From Neobacillus niacini (lineage in GTDB: Bacteria > Bacillota > Bacilli > Bacillales > Cytobacillaceae): DNA of 64,000 nucleotides. The notes under the pieces were generated by a model, which had not been told where the DNA came from, searched no databases, and saw nothing but the letters and a program-made list of their open reading frames with translations. The position numbers and the translations under genes were made by a program. Where the stretch lies: contig NZ_JAUSZN010000001.1 in assembly GCF_030817595.1 (NCBI RefSeq), positions 876,001-940,000 on the forward strand. The letters are read 5' to 3'. Every line of letters starts with the position of its first letter. Within the stretch, counting starts at the first letter, position 1. Positions 28,649 to 37,344 of the stretch are shown here, one piece after another.

Positions 28649-29431
28649 TTACTCTCCAAATTGCCATACACTATGACTCAGGTTTCCATATCGGATGCTG
28701 CGATGTAATAATTTCGCTCTCTGGCTATCATCCGCTGCTCCCATCGCATAAAAAATCGGAATAAAGTGTTCATTGCCATATGGAGGTACAGCATATTGTG
28801 CATTGGGAGCTAGTGAACCGTACTTAAACAATGAATCCGTATCCCATGTATGAATGTGATGGGCTAACCAATCATCGAACTCAACCGCCCATGTATCTAC
28901 TTGTCCATTATCCGCAAAATTCACAGCCCTTAAATTATGAACGGTACCCCCGCTGCCAATAATTAAAACTTCTTTGGCACGTAAAGCAGCCAGTGATTTT
29001 CCTATCTTATATTGTTCTTCCGGTGTGAGAGCTGGATTGACAGACAGTGCAATCACAGGAACATCTGCATTTGGGTAAAGTAAACGAAGCACCACCCACG
29101 CACCATGATCCAAACCTCGTCTCGTTTCTATGTCAAAAGGAATACCATTTTCCCTGAATAAATCCATGATTTCACTAGAAATTTCCTGTGATCCTTTAGC
29201 GGGATATTTGATGGTATAGAGCGCTGGATCGAATCCGCCGAAATCATAAATGGTGTCATATTCGTCTACTTCGCTTACTTTTTGTGCTCTAGACTCCCAA
29301 TGGGCAGAAAATAAAACAATGGCCTTTGGGCGTGGTAAAGAATCGCCCATTTGATTTAAAAATTGAGTATACTCATTGTTTTCAACCGCCAGTAACGGTG
29401 CACCATGAGCGATAAACAGTGATGGCATCAT
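28649..29431 (-). CDS. LigB-fold extradiol dioxygenase (DODA/YgiD type)
   Basis: 260 aa. Family members cleave catechol-type rings, for example 4,5-DOPA. Metal and catalytic residues are in SLFIAHGAPLLA, FSAHWES, GLDHGAW and GSGGTVHNLR. The operon runs esterase, DoxX, dioxygenase. That combination is reminiscent of the hydroquinone/quinone detoxification genes of B. subtilis (mhq group), although MhqO is of a different fold. GGAGGG precedes the ATG. Confidence 0.88.
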   Translation of the reverse strand: MMPSLFIAHGAPLLAVENNEYTQFLNQMGDSLPRPKAIVLFSAHWESRAQKVSEVDEYDTIYDFGGFDPALYTIKYPAKGSQEISSEIMDLFRENGIPFDIETRRGLDHGAWVVLRLLYPNADVPVIALSVNPALTPEEQYKIGKSLAALRAKEVLIIGSGGTVHNLRAVNFADNGQVDTWAVEFDDWLAHHIHTWDTDSLFKYGSLAPNAQYAVPPYGNEHFIPIFYAMGAADDSQRAKLLHRSIRYGNLSHSVWQFGE

Positions 29432-29450
29432 AGTACTTTTCCCTCCTGTA

Positions 29451-29870
29451 TTAAAGTGATTGCGTCTGGTTATTTTGTCCTTTAAAAAACACTTTATCTA
29501 ACGCAAACATCTTACTATCGTTGATGGCAATAAATAATGCCATTGCTAGTAATGCTAAATCTAATTCCCAGCCAGCACCTTGACCATTACCTAAAAAGCC
29601 GCCTGCTAATTTCACTTTAACAGTCGCTCCAAGCATTAATACCACAAACAATCCTGATACAATTCTGCTTCCTAAACCAAGTATTAAAGCAAGTCCTCCA
29701 GCCATTTCTAACACCGCAACACCATACGCTAAAGCACCTGGTAAACCAATGGAATCAAACCAGCCGACGATATTTTCGATCCCGCCTTGGAATTTCACTA
29801 AACCATGGATAAAAAATGTAACCCCTAATACTACACGTAAAATTAATGTACTTACTTCTATCTTTTTCAT
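29451..29870 (-). CDS. DoxX-family membrane protein
   Basis: 139 aa with four membrane helices. It starts LILRVVLGVTFFIHGLVKFQGG and contains MAGGLALILGLGSR, both typical of DoxX. Relatives such as MhqP accompany quinone-stress enzymes. Middle gene of the esterase-DoxX-dioxygenase operon, 19 bp upstream of the dioxygenase. GGGAGAGG precedes the start. Confidence 0.88.
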   Translation of the reverse strand: MKKIEVSTLILRVVLGVTFFIHGLVKFQGGIENIVGWFDSIGLPGALAYGVAVLEMAGGLALILGLGSRIVSGLFVVLMLGATVKVKLAGGFLGNGQGAGWELDLALLAMALFIAINDSKMFALDKVFFKGQNNQTQSL

Positions 29871-29893
29871 TTTTCTGCCTCTCCCTTAATAAA

Positions 29894-30538
29894 TTATTTT
29901 TTTAAATCTTGTAGTAACCAGTTTGTAAAATCCTGAAGATTACTTAAGGAAACACTATGTCCTTCTAAGTAAGTCTTAAAAGTAACGTTCGCACCTAATT
30001 GACGAAAGTACTCATTGTTGGCAGTTCCCCATTCAAACGGAAGCACTTGGTCCATTTCTCCATGTGAAATGAATACGGAAACGTCATTCACAGGTTTGAT
30101 CTCATACTCTTCTTTAACGAAGGCCGGAATGTAACCGCTTAGGGCAACAATTCCTTTTATTTTATTTCCTAATGTTAAACCTAACGTCATCGCTAAAATT
30201 GCACCTTGGCTAAAACCTAACAAGTATAAATGAGATGTATCTAGCGGATACTGTTCGCAAGCATAGTCAATAAAGCTTGTTAGCCTGTTTACACCCTCAT
30301 CGAACACTTCTCGATGTGGTTTGCCGTACCCTTCAATGGTAAAGAAAGCATAGCCTGGAGGCTGTACGAGATGACCGCGAATACTGAAAATGTAGAACTG
30401 ATCTTCTAATCCGTTAACCAAAGACAGCATGTTTTGTTCATTACTGCCAATTCCATGCATGATAAACAATGCTGGATACTTTTTATCAGGATGGATCTCT
30501 TTTGGACCGCGAAGCTCATAGATCATCGGTGCACTCAT
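29894..30538 (-). CDS. Phospholipase/carboxylesterase-type alpha/beta hydrolase
   Basis: 214 aa, serine hydrolase of the carboxylesterase/MhqD group. It has the oxyanion motif FIMHGIGSNE, nucleophile elbow GFSQG, Asp in HGEMDQVLP and His in LEGHSVS. Upstream starts at 30547 and 30634 are rejected because AGAAGGG is immediately adjacent to the ATG at 30547 but well placed for the ATG at 30538. First gene of the operon, divergent from the XRE-cupin regulator. Confidence 0.85.
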   Translation of the reverse strand: MSAPMIYELRGPKEIHPDKKYPALFIMHGIGSNEQNMLSLVNGLEDQFYIFSIRGHLVQPPGYAFFTIEGYGKPHREVFDEGVNRLTSFIDYACEQYPLDTSHLYLLGFSQGAILAMTLGLTLGNKIKGIVALSGYIPAFVKEEYEIKPVNDVSVFISHGEMDQVLPFEWGTANNEYFRQLGANVTFKTYLEGHSVSLSNLQDFTNWLLQDLKK

Positions 30539-30686
30539 ATATATCATCCCTTCTGTAAGTATTTTAATAATTAATAAAGATTCATATTTGTAAACATGTA
30601 AATAAAAAAATAAAATGTTTTTCAATATGAACATTTGTTGTTTATAGGATAACAGCGAATCTTATGGATTGTCAATGGAATTTTTG

Positions 30687-30713
30687 CTAATATATAAATA
30701 TGTTCTATATTAG
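30687..30713. promoter_or_regulatory. Inverted repeat before the XRE-cupin gene (candidate operator)
   Basis: CTAATATA (30687-30694) and TATATTAG (30706-30713) are perfect 8-bp arms 11 bp apart, located 14 bp before the regulator start in the divergent region. AT-rich composition lowers the confidence. Confidence 0.4.
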
Positions 30714-30726
30714 GAAACCATAAAGG

Positions 30727-31263
30727 GTGATCAAACTGGATATCGGCGCAAAAATTCGAGCAATTAGAAATCGAAAAAAAATCACAATAGCCCAAATGTG
30801 TGAAGGGACTGGCCTTTCAAAAGGATTTATCAGCAATGTAGAAAACAACAACACCTCACCATCGATCAGCACGCTGCAAACCATTGCAAACTATTTAGAA
30901 GTTCCATTACCTTACTTATTATTAGAAAAAAAACAACATTTACGCGTAGTCAGAAAAGATGAAAGAACAACCACTTCATTTAATCATTTAAAAATTGAAC
31001 ACATTTCTTCCATGGGTGGATTAAGTTTGCGAAGTGTAGAATTTCCGCCTGGCGCCTCGATTGGGGATGCCCATGCGCATGAAGGGGAAGAATGTCATCT
31101 AGTGCTAGAGGGGAAAATCTGTGCCGAGCAAGGGGAAGATTCTGTAATTTTGGAAGAGGGTGACTCCTTTAGCTGGAATGCAAGTGTACCTCATACAGTG
31201 AAAAATATCGGGGATTGTAAAGCGGTTGTTTTAATAGCGGTTTATTCTAATACAGCGTTTTAG
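30727..31263 (+). CDS. XRE-family regulator with C-terminal cupin
   Basis: 178 aa. The N-terminal helix-turn-helix (about 7-62; IRAIRNRKKITIAQ, LSKGFISNVENN, SPSISTLQTIANYL) is joined to a cupin sensor domain (about 95-172; AHEGEECHLVLEG, EEGDSFSWNASVPH). Such proteins respond to small ligands. It probably controls the divergent esterase-DoxX-dioxygenase operon. The start is uncertain: the GTG at 30727 overlaps the AAAGGGTGA ribosome binding site, and homologues begin MDIG, which would need a CTG start at 30736. Confidence 0.85.
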   Translation: MIKLDIGAKIRAIRNRKKITIAQMCEGTGLSKGFISNVENNNTSPSISTLQTIANYLEVPLPYLLLEKKQHLRVVRKDERTTTSFNHLKIEHISSMGGLSLRSVEFPPGASIGDAHAHEGEECHLVLEGKICAEQGEDSVILEEGDSFSWNASVPHTVKNIGDCKAVVLIAVYSNTAF

Positions 31264-31311
31264 GGATTAACAAGCGATATTCCTTCTGTTGGTATGATTA
31301 ATACTACAGTT

Positions 31312-31348
31312 AAACAGAGCATTTATTTAAACAAAAATGCTCTGTTTT
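31312..31348. terminator. Bidirectional terminator
   Basis: AAACAGAGCATTT (31312-31324) pairs with AAATGCTCTGTTT (31335-31347), between the converging regulator and thioesterase genes. Confidence 0.85.
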
Positions 31349-31351
31349 AGA

Positions 31352-31744
31352 CTATCTGAAATTCTGAGCGATTTGATCGATCACTTTTATACCTTTTCTT
31401 AATAAAGTATCAAACATGACCATTGTCACTTTGGCATCTGTAAGATGTTCATCAAATTGATTATAAATATCCTGTTTTAATACGAAACTTGTATTCCCTA
31501 AATAGTCTGGACGAGTAATAATTTTTAAATGATCTCCTAATTTTGCTTCCTTTCGATACATAACCTCCATTTTTAAAACAACCGTTCCAATCCTCATTTC
31601 TTGAAAGTCCTTTAAAGATATTCCGCAATTTTCATACCAATTTACACGAGCATCCTCTAAAAACTTAACGTATTTACAATTATTCACATGCCCTAATTGA
31701 TCAATATCTTCTTTTCGTGTTTGAAGTGTAAAAATAGTTTCCAT
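31352..31744 (-). CDS. Hotdog-fold acyl-CoA thioesterase
   Basis: 130 aa, 4-hydroxybenzoyl-CoA-thioesterase-like hotdog domain with DQLGHVNNCKYVKFLEDAR, the catalytic-type motif region. It releases acyl groups from CoA. An in-frame start at 31819 would overlap the upstream gene and has no ribosome binding site, while AAGGAGG precedes the ATG at 31744. It is 46 bp downstream of the MBL-fold hydrolase gene; both fit a CoA-thioester metabolism context with the operon further upstream. Confidence 0.85.
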   Translation of the reverse strand: METIFTLQTRKEDIDQLGHVNNCKYVKFLEDARVNWYENCGISLKDFQEMRIGTVVLKMEVMYRKEAKLGDHLKIITRPDYLGNTSFVLKQDIYNQFDEHLTDAKVTMVMFDTLLRKGIKVIDQIAQNFR

Positions 31745-31790
31745 TACTAACCTCCTTACCAAAGCTTTGAACCACTGCTCAAAGATAAAA

Positions 31791-32729
31791 TTAAATGTTT
31801 TCGTAGTACCATGTACCATCCTGAAGAAATTTTTTACATTGGTTGTTTACATATAAATACTCCAAATGAGCAAGTGTTTCGCCAACAGCAAAACGAGTTT
31901 CATGGATATTCAAATTTCGAAACAACTGTTGATTAACCTCATAAATGGTTGCTGGTCGTTTAATAGCGTCATACGTCTCTGCTAACCTTTCGTGATGATG
32001 TGCTAATAATTCTTCAATTCTTTGATTGGCACCTCTAAATGGCTTCCCATGAGAAGGGATTACATAGTCAACGTTTAATACTTTAATTTTTTCCAAAGAA
32101 GTCATGTAGGATTGTAATGGATTCCGATTACCCCGGAACCAGTAGGATATATTCGGAGAAATTCTTGGTAAAATATGATCGGTTGAAAATAAGATACTAT
32201 TCTCTTTATTAAATAAAGTGATTAATCCATCAGAATGTCCAGGTGTAAAAATAACCTCGTATTCGTATTTGCCGAATACAATTTTCATTCCTTCTCTAAG
32301 ATTGTGTTGAACAGTTGGATAAGGCTTAACTTGGGGGTTAAAACCCTGTTCATCCGTTGTTAACAGCTGAGATAAATTATCAGGAAGCCCACATCTATCA
32401 TAGTTTTCATTTACAATTCCTAAAGAATCCTGTTCCCAATAGGTTAACCCAGCTTCCGTATCAATTTCTGTCATCCATACCTCTGCATTTGTAAGCTGCT
32501 GCAGTGTGCCTGCATAGCCAAAATGGTCTGGATGGTAATGAGTTAGAATGATGTCCTTTATTTCATGCTTTTCTATGATGGGTCTCCATATGTCCCTGGA
32601 TACATCATTATTTAATCCTGCGTCGATAATGGTCCACCCGCTAGCCCCTTCAGCTAAAAAGCAATTCACATGGTTTAGTCGAAAAGGCAGCGGTATGGTT
32701 ACTTGTGTTACACCGATTTCATTGAACAA
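31791..32729 (-). CDS. MBL-fold metallo-hydrolase
   Basis: 312 aa. The zinc-binding signature THYHPDHFG, later His in FTPGHSDG, Asp in FSTDHILP and His in VIPSHGKPF give a complete metallo-beta-lactamase fold. The C-terminal winged-helix-like tail (about 215-305) is typical of LACTB2/RNase-unlike hydrolases. Substrate unknown. The start is TTG with GGAGG about 10 bases upstream. Probably co-transcribed with the thioesterase. Confidence 0.85.
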   Translation of the reverse strand: MFNEIGVTQVTIPLPFRLNHVNCFLAEGASGWTIIDAGLNNDVSRDIWRPIIEKHEIKDIILTHYHPDHFGYAGTLQQLTNAEVWMTEIDTEAGLTYWEQDSLGIVNENYDRCGLPDNLSQLLTTDEQGFNPQVKPYPTVQHNLREGMKIVFGKYEYEVIFTPGHSDGLITLFNKENSILFSTDHILPRISPNISYWFRGNRNPLQSYMTSLEKIKVLNVDYVIPSHGKPFRGANQRIEELLAHHHERLAETYDAIKRPATIYEVNQQLFRNLNIHETRFAVGETLAHLEYLYVNNQCKKFLQDGTWYYENI

Positions 32730-32783
32730 AAACCCTTCTCCTCCCTTACCCTCTATTTATTTTTAAGGCTTTGTTAAATTTGG

Positions 32784-32916
32784 CTGTTGATTTGCGCTCC
32801 AGGCGCTATGCTTTCCGCGGGCTCGCCCGTGAGCCTCCTCGGTCGTACCGACCTGCGGGGTCTCACTCAGCTCGTTCATCCCGCAGGAGTCAAGCGCCCT
32901 CCGCTCCAATCAACAG
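32784..32916. repeat. Dispersed 133-bp Bacillaceae-type repeat (MITE-like)
   Basis: A GC-rich island bounded by perfect 9-bp inverted ends CTGTTGATT (32784-32792) and AATCAACAG (32908-32916). Internal landmarks are TTTCCGCGGGCTCGCC, GTGAGCCTCCTCGGTCG, TGCGGGGTCTCACTCAGC and CCCGCAGGAGTCAAGCGCC, which I recognise from a repeat scattered through many Bacillaceae genomes. It has no coding capacity and is much richer in G+C than its surroundings. Confidence 0.8.
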
Positions 32917-32957
32917 GTTCTAAAATCAACTGTCTCCTTTAACACAGCCATTATTAA

Positions 32958-32999
32958 AAGGAAATAAGCAACAAAATGTTTCTTTTGCTGCTTATTTCC
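32958..32999 (-). terminator. Terminator of the thiolase operon
   Basis: GGAAATAAGCA (32960-32970) pairs with TGCTTATTTCC (32989-32999). On the minus strand T-rich sequence follows, about ten bases past the thiolase stop. Confidence 0.78.
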
Positions 33000-33009
33000 T
33001 GGCTATTTA

Positions 33010-34164
33010 TTATTCACTGATTCTTTCAATAATCGTTCCGTTGGCCATTCCGCCGCCTTCACAAATTGCCTGTAATCCATAGCGGCCGCCTGTTCTTTCT
33101 AATTCATGCATCATCGAGATCATTAATTTAGCGCCTGTTGCTCCAAGTGGATGTCCAAGGGCAATGGCTCCCCCGTTAGGGTTCAATTTCTTAGGATCTG
33201 CCTTAATTTCTTCTAACCAGCACATTGGTACAGGAGCAAACGCTTCATTTACTTCGTAGGTGTCCATATCTTCGATTGTCAGCCCTGCTTTAGCTAAAAC
33301 CTGTCTGGTTGCTTCAATTGGACCCGTTAGCATTAATGTTGGATCAGATCCTACTACGGAACGGGCAACAATTCGGAATCGCGGTTTAAGTCCTAACTCC
33401 TCCGCTTTTTCCCGTGACATCAATAAAACAGCTGCAGCACCATCACTCATTTGGCTGGCGTTTCCTGCATGGATTTTTCCATCTTCCTTAAAGACTGTTT
33501 TAAGAGTGGATAATTTTTCTACAGTGGAACCCTTTCGAGGTCCTTCATCCTGCTTCACTGCTACTGTACTGCCATCCTCTAAAGTTACTTCTAAAGGCAT
33601 AATCTCCCTGTCAAATCTGCCTTCTTCTATGGCTTTTAACGCACGATTATGACTTTCTACGGAATATTCATCTAACTGGGTGCGTGTAAATCCCCACTTA
33701 TCTGCAATTCTTTCTGCAGATAAACCTTGGTGAATGATTTCATACCTTGATGTTAGCTCTTCACTGGAGGTTGAATTTTGACGGGTCGAACCAAGCGGGA
33801 CACGTGTCATGCTTTCAACACCGCCGGCAATGACAACATCCATATCCCCACTTAGAATGGCTTGTGCTGCAAAATGAATAGCCTGCTGACCGGATCCACA
33901 TTGACGATCTATGGTGGTTGCTGGTACATGGATAGGGAAATCTGCCATTAGAACTGCATTACGCGCAATATTAAGCCCTTGTTCTTCTACCTGTGAGACA
34001 CAGCCCATGATAACGTCCTGCACGATTCCTGGAGAAATGCCTGCACGATTTACTAATTCTCTTAATACTTTTGCTGCCAAATCATCTGGACGAACATTAC
34101 TTAATAACCCTTTTCTTTTTCCAACCGGGGTACGAACACCCTCGACAATAACAACTTCACGCAT
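33010..34164 (-). CDS. Thiolase (acetyl-CoA C-acyltransferase)
   Basis: 384 aa thiolase. The acyl-accepting Cys is in TIDRQCGSGQQA; C-terminal catalytic motifs are NGGAIALGHPLGATGA and CEGGGMANG. It cleaves 3-ketoacyl-CoA or condenses acyl-CoAs. Last gene of an operon running CoA transferase, SDR, thiolase; together they suggest breakdown of a branched or cyclic carboxylic acid via CoA thioesters. An in-frame TTG upstream includes the ribosome binding site TTGGAGGAAG, so the ATG at 34164 is used. Confidence 0.9.
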   Translation of the reverse strand: MREVVIVEGVRTPVGKRKGLLSNVRPDDLAAKVLRELVNRAGISPGIVQDVIMGCVSQVEEQGLNIARNAVLMADFPIHVPATTIDRQCGSGQQAIHFAAQAILSGDMDVVIAGGVESMTRVPLGSTRQNSTSSEELTSRYEIIHQGLSAERIADKWGFTRTQLDEYSVESHNRALKAIEEGRFDREIMPLEVTLEDGSTVAVKQDEGPRKGSTVEKLSTLKTVFKEDGKIHAGNASQMSDGAAAVLLMSREKAEELGLKPRFRIVARSVVGSDPTLMLTGPIEATRQVLAKAGLTIEDMDTYEVNEAFAPVPMCWLEEIKADPKKLNPNGGAIALGHPLGATGAKLMISMMHELERTGGRYGLQAICEGGGMANGTIIERISE

Positions 34165-34202
34165 CTCATCTTCCTCCAATTTTATATAATTTTTTTAAAA
34201 AT

Positions 34203-34970
34203 TTATCTTGGAGCCATGCGAATAGCGCCATCTAAACGGATGGTTTCACCATTAAGCATGACATTTTCGATAATTGACTGAGTTAATTGTGCATATTCAG
34301 AAGGACGTCCGAGTCGGGATGGAAAAGGAACCTGGGATTCCAATGCTGCTTTAGCCTGCTCAGACAATGAACCGAAAAGAGGTGTTTCAATTAAACCAGG
34401 TGCAATGGTCATGACTCTAATGCCAGATTTCGCCAAGTCACGAGCGATTGGCAGCGTCATACCTACAACACCGCCTTTAGAGGCACTGTAAGCTGCCTGA
34501 CCGATTTGACCATCAAAAGCAGCAACTGACGCGGTATTGATAATTACTCCTCTTTCACCTTCTTGATTTGGCTGATTATTTACCATTTCGGCAGCAGTAA
34601 GACGAATGACATTAAAGGTCCCAATTAAATTGATTTCTATGACTTTTTTAAAATTATCAAAATTATGTGCTTGATTTCTGCCTACCGTTTTTTCCGCGAC
34701 CGCAATACCTGCACAATTCACTACTGTATTGAAACTGCCAAACTGAGCAATCGCTGAATGGATTGCGTTCAGGACATCTTCTTCACTTGTTACATTCGTC
34801 TTGTAAAAAACGGCATTTTCCCCTAATTCTTTGGCTAAACTAGCGCCTCTTTCTTCAGAGAGGTCTAGAATGGCGGCTTTACCGCCGTTTTTTACGATAT
34901 TTCGGACAGTTGCTTCACCAAGCCCCGAAGCACCGCCCGTTACCAAAGCAATGGAATCTTGTATTCTCAT
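34203..34970 (-). CDS. Short-chain dehydrogenase (3-hydroxyacyl-CoA dehydrogenase type)
   Basis: 255 aa SDR. It has the NAD-binding [13 protein letters not shown], the Asp of ILDLSE selecting NAD, NCAGIA, and the catalytic YSASKGG; the layout resembles HSD17B10-type 3-hydroxyacyl-CoA dehydrogenases. It likely oxidises the 3-hydroxyacyl-CoA that feeds the downstream thiolase. Middle gene of the operon. AAAGGGG precedes the ATG. Confidence 0.9.
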   Translation of the reverse strand: MRIQDSIALVTGGASGLGEATVRNIVKNGGKAAILDLSEERGASLAKELGENAVFYKTNVTSEEDVLNAIHSAIAQFGSFNTVVNCAGIAVAEKTVGRNQAHNFDNFKKVIEINLIGTFNVIRLTAAEMVNNQPNQEGERGVIINTASVAAFDGQIGQAAYSASKGGVVGMTLPIARDLAKSGIRVMTIAPGLIETPLFGSLSEQAKAALESQVPFPSRLGRPSEYAQLTQSIIENVMLNGETIRLDGAIRMAPR

Positions 34971-34990
34971 CTTCTTACCCCTTTCTTTTT

Positions 34991-36127
34991 TTAAAACCCT
35001 AGTTCCTTCAAAATTTCATTTGTATGTTCTCCCAGACCGGGTGCATGCCGTCTAGTTATAACAGTTGAACTTGATAGTTTAATAGGATTTCCTAGTTGCT
35101 TGATTGTCCCCATCTCTGGATGGGTGATGTCTTCAATCATTTGACGATGTTTGATTTGCGGATGGTCTGCGAGTTCTTCTGGAGTTAAGACTGGGGAGAC
35201 ACAGGCATCAATATCTTCAAAAAGCTCAAGCCATTCCGTTAATGTTTTTTGTTGGATGGCTGTTTGAACTTCCTGCTTCATTTTGCACTGTTGTTCAAGG
35301 GGTTCCTCTAGTTGGTCTATTAGTTCTTCCTTACCAATGACTTTGCAAAATTTTTTCCAAAACTTATATTCAAGTGCGCCAACGGAAATAAATCGATCAT
35401 CTTTTGTTCTATAAATCTCGTAACAGGCTTTCCCTCCGTTTAAAGTTAGTTCCCCGCGAGTTGGCTTTTCGCCGGAGGTCCAGTAGTTTGGCAGAATCGT
35501 ATGCATCCATGACAGAGCACCATCAAGCATAGAAATGTCCACAAATTGACCGGTGTTCGTATTCTTCGCGTCAATGATGGCGAGTAAGATTCCTACCGCA
35601 GCCATCAATGCTCCGCCGCCAATATCACCAATTTGAACGGATGGGATGAGAGGTTTTTCGTTTGGAGCTCCTTGTAAATGCAGCAGCCCCGAATAACTCA
35701 AGAAATTCAAATCATGTCCAGCCTCTTTGGCGTAAGGTCCCGTTTGCCCATAACCGGTTATCGCACAATAAATCAGTTTTGGATTATGTACCTTTAACTG
35801 CTCATAACCAAGACCAAGACGCTTCATAACGCCAGGACGGAATGATTCAATCAGGACATCTGCTGTTTTCACCAAAGAAATAAACGCATCTTTATCCTTT
35901 TCGGCTTTAAGGTCTAGGGTAATGCTGCGTTTATTACGATTTAATGAAATAAACATAGCACTTTGATCATCGCTTACTCTAGGTTCATACCAACGGGCAT
36001 AGTCTCCGATTTTAGGGTCCTCTACCTTTATGACATCTGCTCCATAATCAGCCAGGAGTAATGAACAATAAGTGCCAGGCAGAAGTCTTGTGAGATCAAG
36101 AACGCGTATACCTTCAAGAGGTAACAA
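34991..36127 (-). CDS. Class III CoA-transferase (CaiB/BaiF family)
   Basis: 378 aa. The N-terminal [20 protein letters not shown] and [14 protein letters not shown], followed by [12 protein letters not shown], are characteristic; the family includes formyl-CoA transferases and alpha-methylacyl-CoA racemases. It probably activates or epimerises the carboxylic acid metabolised by the operon. The start is TTG with AAGGAG 8 bases upstream; first gene of the operon, divergent from a TetR regulator. Confidence 0.88.
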   Translation of the reverse strand: MLPLEGIRVLDLTRLLPGTYCSLLLADYGADVIKVEDPKIGDYARWYEPRVSDDQSAMFISLNRNKRSITLDLKAEKDKDAFISLVKTADVLIESFRPGVMKRLGLGYEQLKVHNPKLIYCAITGYGQTGPYAKEAGHDLNFLSYSGLLHLQGAPNEKPLIPSVQIGDIGGGALMAAVGILLAIIDAKNTNTGQFVDISMLDGALSWMHTILPNYWTSGEKPTRGELTLNGGKACYEIYRTKDDRFISVGALEYKFWKKFCKVIGKEELIDQLEEPLEQQCKMKQEVQTAIQQKTLTEWLELFEDIDACVSPVLTPEELADHPQIKHRQMIEDITHPEMGTIKQLGNPIKLSSSTVITRRHAPGLGEHTNEILKELGF

Positions 36128-36185
36128 ACTATCATCTCCTTATAAAAAAACACCTTATCTGATACCGTTTACATCTCTATTTTAA

Positions 36186-36214
36186 ATAATAGCAATTTTC
36201 TTATAATTTTACAA
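36186..36214 (-). promoter_or_regulatory. Promoter of the CoA-transferase operon
   Basis: On the minus strand a -35 TTGTAA (36209-36214) and a -10 TATTAT (36186-36191) are separated by 17 bp. Confidence 0.55.
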
Positions 36215-36248
36215 TTGATTTATTTTTTGAACATTTGTTTAAAATTAA

Positions 36249-36277
36249 TTGATTTTTCATATTAGCTGTCCTATATT
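36249..36277 (+). promoter_or_regulatory. Promoter of the TetR gene
   Basis: A -35 TTGATT (36249-36254) and a -10 TATATT (36272-36277) are separated by 17 bp, 37 bp before the start. A small dyad AACA-TT-TGTT (36230-36239) lies between this and the divergent promoter. Confidence 0.5.
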
Positions 36278-36313
36278 TAAGATTACAAAGTTTAATAGAT
36301 AGGGGGGGAGAGC

Positions 36314-36904
36314 ATGTCCTCTTTTAGAGCGCAGAAAATGGCGAAAAAAAAGCAGGAAATCCTTCGTTCTGCAGCAGCCGTTCTTATTGAAAAAGGATAC
36401 CAAGGAACGACGATGGAAGAAATTGCAGCCAAACTTCTCATGACAAAAGGATCGATGTACTACTATTTTAAAAATAAAGATGATCTTCTGTATCAATGCC
36501 ATTTAATGATTATGGAAATCTGTCTGGATGGAATTGAGCAAGTTATCGAAAGTGATCGTAACCCAATCGAAAAGCTAAGAAGCGCGATAAAAGAACATAT
36601 TCTATTAGCTACTAGTGAGAAATCAATGTTTATGGCGCTATCGAAGCCAAATCATAATTTTTCAGAAGAGCAGCTACAAGAAGTTCTCGAGCTGAGAAAA
36701 AGTTACTCTCACTATTTTGATAGAATCATACATGAAGGTATAAATAAACAGGTGTTTGGTTCTGTGGACGTAAAAATGGTACGTTTAATCATCTTGGGTG
36801 CTCTCAACTGGATCCAAGAATGGTATGACCAAAATGGTCCTCAAAGTGCAGAAGAAATCTCTGAAGCCTATGCGGACTACTTATTAAAAATGTTAGTGAA
36901 ATAA
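36314..36904 (+). CDS. TetR/AcrR-family regulator
   Basis: 196 aa. The N-terminal TetR helix-turn-helix (about 13-60; EILRSAAAVLIEKGYQGTTMEEIAAKLLMTKGSMYYYFKNKDDLL in outline) is followed by an all-helical ligand-binding domain. The divergent arrangement with the CoA-transferase/SDR/thiolase operon makes that operon the likely target, with an acyl-CoA as a plausible inducer (inference). A G-rich ribosome binding site precedes the ATG. Confidence 0.88.
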   Translation: MSSFRAQKMAKKKQEILRSAAAVLIEKGYQGTTMEEIAAKLLMTKGSMYYYFKNKDDLLYQCHLMIMEICLDGIEQVIESDRNPIEKLRSAIKEHILLATSEKSMFMALSKPNHNFSEEQLQEVLELRKSYSHYFDRIIHEGINKQVFGSVDVKMVRLIILGALNWIQEWYDQNGPQSAEEISEAYADYLLKMLVK

Positions 36905-36919
36905 GTAAATTGGCAGACG

Positions 36920-36948
36920 AAAGCCTCCTTATCATACAAGGAGGCTTT
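36920..36948. terminator. Strong stem-loop between convergent genes (probable terminator)
   Basis: AAAGCCTCCTT (36920-36930) pairs with AAGGAGGCTTT (36938-36948). The T-run is only three bases, so the efficiency is uncertain. Confidence 0.6.
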
Positions 36949-36953
36949 GCTGG

Positions 36954-37202
36954 TTATCCTATTTTTTCTTCATGATCTGTATTTAATAGTACTCTTTTAT
37001 TAGAAGTAATCGGGGTAAGGTTGGATCGCTTTAATAAATAGTTTAAATGATCGAGTGGCATTGACCCATGACCTTTTCCATCTTCTAGTGTAAATTGAAC
37101 GGTAATCCCATTGTTAGTGGTAACTGTCAACGATTCTGCAGAATTAAAATTCCCCTTGATGGTTTGAGAAATTTGATATTTCATTCCTTTTTCAATAGAC
37201 AA
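36954..37202 (-). CDS. Small protein of unknown function
   Basis: 82 aa, beta-rich by eye, with no signal or membrane segment and no family that I recognise. A TTG start is chosen because AAGGAG lies 8 bases upstream. It stands alone between the TetR gene and the aldehyde dehydrogenase. Confidence 0.6.
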   Translation of the reverse strand: MSIEKGMKYQISQTIKGNFNSAESLTVTTNNGITVQFTLEDGKGHGSMPLDHLNYLLKRSNLTPITSNKRVLLNTDHEEKIG

Positions 37203-37344
37203 TTTACTATCTCCTTCGCTGTTATTTACTCATAGTATTCTCCGATAATTTTTATTCATACAAAATTATTCCATTTTGTCCTATCCTAACTGGTTATTAA
37301 AATAAGATGTGATAGAATATCTTTATCTATTAGGAGGTGCGCTT

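Noticed and set aside
28561..28764. 67-residue open frame over the TGTAGATAT array
   Set aside because: It has no ribosome binding site and its heptad-like repeat is a by-product of the 21-bp DNA period; it also runs into the dioxygenase gene on the other strand.
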